This document shows, in pieces, positions 6,402-10,684 of a stretch of 10,684 bases of DNA. How positions within the stretch are numbered: the first letter of the stretch is position 1; every line of letters begins with the position of its first letter. The stretch is from CAXMRP01 sp964196155 (lineage in GTDB: Bacteria; Pseudomonadota; Alphaproteobacteria; Rhizobiales; Afifellaceae): the NCBI GenBank assembly GCA_964196155.1, contig CAXMRP010000148.1, forward strand, positions 1 to 10,684. The letters run 5' to 3'. Under the pieces are notes generated by a model. It did no database searches. It had not been told where the DNA came from and was given only the letters and a program-made list of their open reading frames with translations. The position numbers were made by a program, and so were the translations under genes.

Positions 6402-6670
6402 CCGTTCCGGTACGATGACGTCACGATCACGCCTGCCTGCGTGGTCGTAAAATCGTTGCTGCTGAGCCCCTTAGCCGGATTTCATGTGGCGGGGTCTCGG
6501 TTCCGGCTGCTCAACTCGCCGATTGTGGCTGCGGCACGGCCATGTGAAGGTCGCTCAGTGATTTGGGAAATTGCCCTCAATTAGAAAGGGCCGTGCAAAT
6601 GTTGGCGCAAATCATCGGGGAAGTTCGGACTTCTGCAAATGGCATATTTTGCTGATTTAGTCGGGCTTGA
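6402..6670. other. Intergenic, no gene seen
   Basis: No open frame with family features or a ribosome-binding site is visible on either strand. An 8-bp palindrome TGACGTCA is at 6416-6423. GCACGGCC (6534-6541) and GGCCGTGC (6589-6596) are a perfect but widely separated inverted pair. Nothing identifies an RNA gene. Given what follows, this is probably decayed sequence between the promoter region and the mobile-element remnants. Confidence 0.5.
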
Positions 6671-6802
6671 TTGGTGCGGCAGGTCGTGATTCCGTTCACC
6701 GGCGCGCTCCTCGACCGCCTGACCCACCACGTCCATATCCTCGAAATGAATGGCGAAAGCTACCGGCTGAACCAAAGACGCCGGCAGCAAAATCAGTTCT
6801 GA
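6671..6802 (+). pseudogene. istB: IS21-family IstB helper ATPase, C-terminal fragment
   Basis: The plus-strand frame ending in TGA at 6800-6802 reads TGALLDRLTHHVHILEMNGE followed by SYRLNQRRRQQ. This is the characteristic C-terminus of IstB/IstB-like ATP-binding proteins (DRLTHH.HI.E..G.SYR). The frame is closed upstream by a stop at 6668-6670, so only ~40 codons remain and there is no Walker A/B region and no istA. A minus-strand frame over 6581-6838 is merely the antisense of this fragment. Recognition rests on the motif; the product is non-functional. Confidence 0.8.
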
Positions 6803-6912
6803 GAAAATAGCCAACGTCGAGCCATGTTTGACCCCCACAGCCGTCCCGCTGCGTCAACCCTATGAGGGGCACTCCGCAGAACAGCTATGGACAAGCCCCC
6901 CCAACCGCCAAG

Positions 6913-6962
6913 TGGTGCACTCTTACTCCGGCGAATGACGCACTTTTATTCCGGTGTTGACA
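6913..6962. mobile_element. IS21-family right end with tandem terminal repeats
   Basis: Two 23-base direct repeats abut, 6913-6935 and 6936-6958, with 16 of 23 positions identical and a shared core GCACT(C/T)TTA(C/T)TCCGG(C/T)G. They are followed by TTGACA ending at 6962. IS21 elements carry multiple terminal repeats of this kind and end in TG...CA. The position, 110 bases after the istB remnant stop, fits the right end. No matching left end is in the window, so the element is truncated. Confidence 0.65.
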
Positions 6963-6982
6963 TATTCCTTGTTGTTGCTTTG

Positions 6983-7137
6983 AAATTCCCTGTTCCTGCT
7001 GGAAAATTCCCTGTTCCATTTCTTAGGGAATTCACTAGCTAAACCGCTGAATTAGCTCAAGTATTCCAGGAGAATCTTGGCGATAAATACTCAATTTCGT
7101 GAAATTTCCCTGTATTTTCCCTATTAACAGGGAATTT
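6983..7137. repeat. AAATTCCCTGTT repeat cluster, both orientations
   Basis: AAATTCCCTGTTCC occurs at 6983-6996 and again at 7004-7017 (period 21). A partial inverted copy AGGGAATT is at 7025-7032, a variant AAATTTCCCTGT at 7102-7113, and a perfect inverted copy AACAGGGAATTT at 7126-7137, where TTTCCCT/AACAGGGAA forms a short hairpin. Read on the minus strand the direct copies would encode RNREFSS RNREFQS, hinting that they derive from degenerate 7-codon coding repeats of a mobile element. The nature of the repeat is not recognised. Confidence 0.55.
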
Positions 7138-7205
7138 GGGCGTAGAGACGGGTTCGTTCAAGACTGCGTCCACAGCCAGCCAGTCCTGGGCTTTCCAGGC
7201 AATTG

Positions 7206-7507
7206 TCAGGGTCTGCGAGAAGCCTCCGACCGGCTAACAGGCAGGGGCCGGCAGGCCTTCAGCCGTTCCGGCGTGAGCGCGGCCGACTGACCTCCGACAC
7301 CTGCAGCCCTTCACGGCTGGCGATTTGGGCAATGGTCGTGCATCGACCTGTTCTCAGATCCGTAAACCAGCGACGGGCATCCGATACGATCGCTATCAAT
7401 TGCTGATTGAGCACGCGGCGATCTGTCCCTACTTCGCCGACGACAAGTTTGATCTGCTTGCCGCAGCGAAGTGTATGAGCTTCGGGATTGTGTCTCTTGA
7501 ATCCCAT
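7206..7507 (-). pseudogene. Serine recombinase/resolvase, C-terminal remnant
   Basis: On the minus strand one frame gives IAIVSDARRWFTDLRTGR and then IAQIASREGL (down to about 7300). This resembles the C-terminal region of large alphaproteobacterial serine recombinases (...ARRWFDDL.SG....IA.REG...). After a frame change the sequence resumes as LTPERLKACRPLP (from 7277), with a stop at 7206-7208. This resembles the family's closing (...L.ERL....LPL.W..QR). The ~25 residues normally between the two blocks are missing, so the gene carries an internal deletion plus frameshift as well as loss of the catalytic N-terminus. Upstream the frame is closed by a stop near 7548. Matches were made by eye from family memory. 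Confidence 0.6.
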
Positions 7508-7596
7508 ATTTGATCTTCCGATTCCTGAATATAGGGGCGGACCAATTCATTTGGGGAAGATCGGAACCTGACGGCAGCCTGGCACAATCGAACGCG

Positions 7597-7627
7597 TGCT
7601 ATGCTCGCGTTCATGTCAAACGCGAGC
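7597..7627 (+). promoter_or_regulatory. Extended -10 and 9-bp palindrome in the aldolase leader
   Basis: TGC-TATGCT (7597-7605) looks like an extended -10 and would start transcription near 7612. Overlapping it, GCTCGCGTT (7603-7611) and AACGCGAGC (7619-7627) are perfect inverted repeats around a seven-base loop. It can act as an operator at the transcription start or as an mRNA hairpin 18 bases before the preferred start codon. No convincing -35 hexamer is present. Confidence 0.4.
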
Positions 7628-7645
7628 GCGGGAAAGTGCATTCCA

Positions 7646-8350
7646 ATGACTCACGACGAAATCAAGGAACTGCTTATCTGGGCCGGCAAGGTGTTGGTGG
7701 CCGAGGGCCAGGGCGATTTCACCCGCGGCCACATTTCGGTGCGGATGCCCGACAATCCTGCGCTGTTCTTCATGAAGGCGCACAGTATCGGCCTCGACGA
7801 GATTGCAACGGAGAATATACTCACGGTCGATCTCGAAGGTGACGTAGTCGCGGGCAGCGCGCGCCGGCACAGCGAGGTCTATATCCATTCCGAGATATTC
7901 AAGGCGCGCGCCGACGTGCAATGCGTGCTGCACACCCACCCGCCTTATTCGGTCGCGCTGTCGGCGAGCAGCCGGCCGATCAGGGCCTTGAGCCAGGGCG
8001 GCGCATTGTTCCACGAGGCGCTCGGCGTCTATGACGGCACTATCCGGCTGATCCGCTCGCACGCAACGGGCGCCGGCGTCGCCAAGGCGCTCGGGCCGCA
8101 CCGCGCGGCGCTGCTCAAGAACCACGGCATTGTGGTGGCGACCCGCTCAATCGAGGAGACTGTGATTAGCGCCATCATGCTCGAAAACGCGGCCATGGCT
8201 CAGATGATCGCCGAGGGCGCCGGCCCGCCCGCGCCCGAATTCCCTCGGGCCGATATCGCAAAGCTCAAGGACGAGATCGGCATGCCGGAACAGTTCGTGA
8301 TCAATTTTGACTATTTGGTCCGCAAGTTGAAGCGGGGGGAGCGTGCATGA
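7646..8350 (+). CDS. Class II aldolase/adducin-family protein
   Basis: This 234-residue protein has the fold of metal-dependent class II aldolases, epimerases and decarboxylases (FucA, AraD and adducin-head relatives). These cleave or form C-C bonds in sugar phosphates or decarboxylate hydroxy-acids in the cytoplasm. Zinc-site residues are all present: HTHPP at 96-100 (H96, H98) and KNHG with H160; E77 in RRHSEVYIHSEIF is at the position of the catalytic Glu. RGHISVR (28-34) replaces the GNISAR of sugar-phosphate aldolases, and MKAHSIGLDEI replaces the usual TPSG phosphate loop, so the substrate may not be a sugar phosphate. The start at 7646 is preferred (GGGAAAG upstream, and after the palindrome); in-frame ATGs at 7601 and 7613 overlap the predicted promoter. 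It has no operon partner: mobile remnants flank both sides. Substrate unknown. Confidence 0.88.
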   Translation: MTHDEIKELLIWAGKVLVAEGQGDFTRGHISVRMPDNPALFFMKAHSIGLDEIATENILTVDLEGDVVAGSARRHSEVYIHSEIFKARADVQCVLHTHPPYSVALSASSRPIRALSQGGALFHEALGVYDGTIRLIRSHATGAGVAKALGPHRAALLKNHGIVVATRSIEETVISAIMLENAAMAQMIAEGAGPPAPEFPRADIAKLKDEIGMPEQFVINFDYLVRKLKRGERA

Positions 8351-8351
8351 C

Positions 8352-8376
8352 TGAGCTACTCCCCATTTATTGGACA
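8352..8376. mobile_element. Probable IS3-type terminal repeat remnant
   Basis: Starting one base after the aldolase stop, the sequence TGAGCTACTCCCC...TTGGACA resembles the TGANCTN(C)CCCC...(T)GGACA ends common among IS3-family elements. No transposase frame follows. It is recognised by pattern only, and suggests that an element once inserted here and displaced whatever lay downstream of the aldolase. Confidence 0.3.
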
Positions 8377-8651
8377 GATGTGACGCGGATTTATGCAGCA
8401 AATCGTGCCTGCCGGCCGGCGTGAATTGCGCCTGTTTCTGCCCTGTCTTGTGCCTGTTATCTGCCTGATAATCGCTCGGGTGAATGTATATTAACGCACG
8501 GAAATCACACGATATTCCGCGAAAGGCTCGATTCAGACCGGACGAAAATGCGATTTAATTTAACAGGGCAAAACGGGCAAATTTGAAAAGACGAGTTCGC
8601 GCCATGCTGCCCGCACACCCGGCCAGTCATCCCCTCGCCGCGCTGGTTATT
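8377..8651. other. Intergenic with 11-bp-phased CCTG repeats; no gene seen
   Basis: CCTGTT (8431), CCTGTC (8442), CCTGTT (8453) and CCTGAT (8464) recur with an exact 11-base period. A second motif, AACAGGGCAAAACGGGCAAA at 8562-8581, carries two GGGCAAA copies and resembles the AACAGGG element at 7126-7137. No open frame with a ribosome site or family feature is visible on either strand. Confidence 0.45.
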
Positions 8652-9710
8652 TTAAAGCTTGGCAATTGGCGCTGTTGCCAATGGGGCCGTTGATTGCCGC
8701 ACGACAAGGTCAACCGGCAGAACGTCGTGAACCGGCTCGATGATCTCATCTCCCGCATCGATGTGCCTGAGCAGAGCCTCGGCGGCTTTAAGCCCGACTT
8801 CGTATTGCTGGATCCGAACGGTCGTCAGCGGCGGATTGATGCGATCGGCCAAATACATGTCGTTAAAACCGGTGAGCGATACGTCAGACGGGCAATCGAT
8901 GCCGTGACGCTTCAGCGCCGACAACGCACCGATCGCCAGCCGGTCATTCGAGGCGACGATGGCGGTAAAGGCGACGTCACGCGCCAGCAACGTCTCCATA
9001 CACCGCTCGCCCTCGTCCTCGTTGAAGGCGCCGGCATAAACAACGGTGCCCGGATCGTTGACAAGCCCCAGCCCTTTTCGAAAATGCTGGAACGCCTCGT
9101 GCCGGATTTTGCCGGTCGACAGTCCTTGCGGGCCGGCGATCGCGACAATCCGGCTGTGGCCCAATGACATCAAATGCGTCAGAACGCGCCGCATCCCGTC
9201 ATGTTCGTCATTGACGACCGACGAAACTCGTGGGCTGTCGACGCGTCTGTTGACTGTAACGACCGCAATGCCGGCTTCGACCAGCTCGTCGATGGCCTTG
9301 TCCTGCCTTTCCACACTTGCCACGATCATGCCGTCGATCTCGCGCCCGCGCAGGGTGTTTATCAGGGCCGATTCACGTGTCGCGATGCCTTCCGTGTTGA
9401 CAACGATGGCGATATAATTGCGGCGCCCCAGCGCGTCCTCAATGCCTCTGATGATCGGCGGGAATATGGGATTTGTGATGTCTGGAATAATAACGCCGAT
9501 CAGCCTTGTGCGGTTGGTGCGCAGGCTGTATGCGGCCGCGTTTGGCGAATAGTCCAGCTCGCGGCTCACCTTGATAATCCTGTCCGCCACCTGGGCGGTA
9601 ATCATGTGCCGGGTGCGTTCATCAAGCGCCCTCGAAACGGTCGAGACATGTACGCCGACGGCTTTTGCCACGTCCTTCAAGGTCGTTTTCTTGCGGCCGC
9701 TTCGCGCCAT
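8652..9710 (-). CDS. LacI-family transcriptional repressor
   Basis: This 352-residue regulator has an N-terminal helix-turn-helix TLKDVAKAVGVHVSTVSRAL (10-29), a hinge SPNAAAYSLRTNRT (55-68), then a periplasmic-binding-protein-like ligand domain: LIGVIIPDITNPIFPPIIRGIE, IDGMIVAS, HSRIVAIAGP, AIVASNDRLAIGALSALKRHGI and VSLTGFNDMYLADRINPPLTTVRI. All are standard for LacI/GalR proteins of full length. The ATG at 9710 is preferred (GGAA eight bases upstream, and the family usually begins MARxxxTLKDVA); a TTG at 9761 would add 17 residues without a ribosome site. It is divergent from the M24 gene with a palindromic operator between them, so it probably represses both that gene and itself. The inducer cannot be read from sequence. 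Confidence 0.93.
   Translation of the reverse strand: MARSGRKKTTLKDVAKAVGVHVSTVSRALDERTRHMITAQVADRIIKVSRELDYSPNAAAYSLRTNRTRLIGVIIPDITNPIFPPIIRGIEDALGRRNYIAIVVNTEGIATRESALINTLRGREIDGMIVASVERQDKAIDELVEAGIAVVTVNRRVDSPRVSSVVNDEHDGMRRVLTHLMSLGHSRIVAIAGPQGLSTGKIRHEAFQHFRKGLGLVNDPGTVVYAGAFNEDEGERCMETLLARDVAFTAIVASNDRLAIGALSALKRHGIDCPSDVSLTGFNDMYLADRINPPLTTVRIQQYEVGLKAAEALLRHIDAGDEIIEPVHDVLPVDLVVRQSTAPLATAPIAKL
8659..8681 (-). terminator. Weak hairpin over the repressor's stop region
   Basis: TTGGCAA (8659-8665) and TTGCCAA (8675-8681) form a perfect 7-bp stem within the last codons of the repressor gene. On the minus strand it is followed by GCTTTAAAATAA, a poor U-tract. A possible weak terminator; evidence is limited. 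Confidence 0.25.
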
Positions 9711-9762
9711 TTCATCAATTCCGATAGCGGCATCGTTCTTGCGGTCAGACGCCAGATGCAAC

Positions 9763-9789
9763 TTGACAACAACAATCTTGATCTATCGT
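9763..9789 (+). promoter_or_regulatory. Candidate promoter of the M24 gene
   Basis: TTGACA (9763-9768) is a perfect -35, followed after a short 15-base spacer by TATCGT (9784-9789). The palindromic operator begins two bases later and would overlap the start of transcription. The spacer is sub-optimal, so this is a moderate call. Confidence 0.35.
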
Positions 9790-9813
9790 ATGCAATCGAT
9801 TGCAGTAAATCAA
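9785..9813 (-). promoter_or_regulatory. Predicted promoter of the LacI-family gene
   Basis: On the minus strand TTGATT (9813-9808) and TACGAT (9790-9785) are separated by exactly 17 bases, an ideal sigma-70 layout with 4/6 matches in each box. The 14-bp palindrome lies wholly within the spacer, so occupancy by the repressor would block RNA polymerase: autoregulation. Confidence 0.55.
9791..9804. promoter_or_regulatory. LacI-type operator TGCAATCGATTGCA
   Basis: This is a perfect 14-bp palindrome with a central CG, the form typical of LacI/GalR operators (e.g. TGNAANCGNTTNCA-like sites). It sits in the 206-base divergent intergenic region, inside the repressor's own promoter spacer and just downstream of the -10 predicted for the M24 gene, so one site can control both directions. 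Confidence 0.7.
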
Positions 9814-9916
9814 TTTACAGCGTTGCGATTTGAATGTTACCGGACAAGAAACACGACTAATCGACGTCGTGAAAATGCATTGGCCGCCGTGGCGGCTGAA
9901 AATATGAGGAAGCGTC

Positions 9917-10684
9917 ATGACCGCAGCCTTGTCGCCGCGTATTCTCCAACCTGGTGATATCGACCCGAACTGGAACTGGGACCGGCACATCCCTGCGCTT
10001 GGCCATATGGCGGTTGATTTTGAGCGCCGTGTCGATTTCGACCGGCTGCGCAAATACCGTTTGTCGCGGGCCCGCCAGGCGCTGAAAAATTCCGATTGCG
10101 GCGCGTTGCTTTTGTTTGATGTCAACAATATCCGCTATGTCTCCGCCACCAAGATCGGCGAATGGGAGCGCGACAAGTTCTGCCGTTTCTGCCTTCTGGC
10201 CGGCGATGGAGAACCGGTCGTGTGGGACTTCGGATCGGCGGCCGTCCACCACAAGGTTTATTGCGACTGGCTGGAGCCAGACAATTGCCGTGCCGGCGTG
10301 CTTGGCATGCGCGGCACGATCCCGCCCTCGTTCGGGCTGATGAAGCATTATGCCGAAGAGATCATGGATCTCCTGCGTCAGGCCGGGGTTGCCGACATGC
10401 CGGTGGGCATCGACGCGGCGGAAACAGCGATGTTCTTTGAACTTCAAAAGGCCGGCATGAACGTCGTTGACGGCCAGCAAATCATGCTGGACGCGCGTGA
10501 GATCAAGAATATCGACGAGATTGCCCTGCTCAACCAGGCGGCAGCGATGGTCGATGGCGTCTATCACATGATCTGGGAAGAACTGAAGCCGGGCGTGCGC
10601 GAATCCGACATCGTCGCCATGTCCAACGCCATGCTCTACAAGATGGGCTCGGACGATGTCGAAGCCATCAACGCCATCTCCGGC
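9917..10684 (+). CDS. M24-family metallohydrolase (creatinase/aminopeptidase P/DddP-like), partial
   Basis: The first 256 codons are present; the frame is open at the right edge. The protein starts MTAALSPRILQPGDIDPNWN behind GAGGAA, six bases from the ATG. Residues ~40-180 form a creatinase-type N-terminal domain: FDRLRKYRLSRARQALKNSD, GALLLFDVNNIRYVSATKIG, then a middle section ending GIDAAETAMFFELQKAGMNVVDG. It continues with REIKNIDEIALLNQAAAMVD, the typical lead into the M24 pita-bread domain, and reaches MGSDDVEAINAISG. The metal-ligand residues (two Asp, His, two Glu in this fold) lie beyond the window. Thus it cannot be told whether this is a peptidase, a creatinase-like hydrolase or a dimethylsulfoniopropionate lyase (DddP), which shares the fold and a similar N-terminus. 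It is divergent from, and probably repressed by, the LacI-family protein. Confidence 0.85.
   Translation, partial: MTAALSPRILQPGDIDPNWNWDRHIPALGHMAVDFERRVDFDRLRKYRLSRARQALKNSDCGALLLFDVNNIRYVSATKIGEWERDKFCRFCLLAGDGEPVVWDFGSAAVHHKVYCDWLEPDNCRAGVLGMRGTIPPSFGLMKHYAEEIMDLLRQAGVADMPVGIDAAETAMFFELQKAGMNVVDGQQIMLDAREIKNIDEIALLNQAAAMVDGVYHMIWEELKPGVRESDIVAMSNAMLYKMGSDDVEAINAISG

Noticed and set aside
6581..6838. An 85-codon minus-strand open frame
   Set aside because: It is the antisense of the IstB C-terminal fragment and lacks a credible start signal.
6983..7137. CRISPR-like array
   Set aside because: The repeats are 12-14 bases long, occur in both orientations, have no regular unique spacers, and no cas gene is present.
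7099..7290. A 63-codon plus-strand frame beginning MKFPCIFPINREF
   Set aside because: It is a reading of the AAATTCCCTGTT repeat region running into the recombinase remnant; no ribosome site and no intact family.
7580..7585. TGGCAC as a sigma-54 -24 element before the aldolase
   Set aside because: No TTGC at the required -12 spacing follows.
7601..7645. Upstream starts (7601 or 7613) for the aldolase
   Set aside because: They lie in the predicted -10 and palindrome and lack ribosome-binding sites; the family homology begins after 7646.
9857..10567. A 236-codon minus-strand open frame opposite the M24 gene
   Set aside because: Shadow of the M24 coding sequence; no motifs of its own.

Overview
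The window looks like chromosomal DNA of a GC-rich alphaproteobacterium, probably of the Hyphomicrobiales/Rhizobiales type. This is judged from codon use, the LacI and M24 families present, an IS21 remnant and a serine-recombinase tail of a kind common in that group. No rRNA or tRNA gene and no CRISPR array is seen. Genus cannot be set from the sequence alone.

Region 1 (1-6241, all minus strand) reads as one operon-like cluster. In order of transcription: a thiamine-diphosphate (TPP) dehydrogenase E1 alpha subunit carrying a clear twin-arginine (Tat) signal; its E1 beta partner; a small YgiT-type zinc-finger protein; two paralogous exported monoheme c-type cytochromes; an MBOAT O-acyltransferase of the AlgI type; and an SGNH/AlgJ-like membrane-anchored protein that runs off the left edge. 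No E2 (acyltransferase) or E3 (lipoamide dehydrogenase) gene lies inside the cluster. Upstream of E1 alpha are a near-consensus FNR/FixK box, an extended -10 element and a further dyad. The working hypothesis is a Tat-exported, periplasmic 2-oxoacid or acyloin oxidoreductase. It would pass electrons to dedicated cytochromes c instead of to lipoamide/NAD, under oxygen- or redox-responsive control. This is the most interesting item in the window.

Region 2 (about 6400-7550) is a mobile-element graveyard. It holds the last ~35 codons of an IS21 IstB helper ATPase with the tandem terminal repeats of the element's right end, a set of AAATTCCCTGTT repeats in both orientations, and the broken C-terminal end of a serine recombinase.

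Region 3 (7600-8650) holds a single class II aldolase/adducin-family gene on the plus strand, with a 9-bp palindrome in its leader. It sits between the recombinase remnant and a probable IS3-type terminal repeat. Four 11-bp-phased CCTG repeats follow.

Region 4 (8652-10684) is a divergent pair: a LacI-family repressor (minus) and an M24 creatinase/aminopeptidase-P-like enzyme related to DddP (plus, cut by the right edge). A perfect 14-bp palindrome, TGCAATCGATTGCA, sits in the spacer of the repressor's predicted promoter, in the shared intergenic region. It fits an operator controlling both genes.
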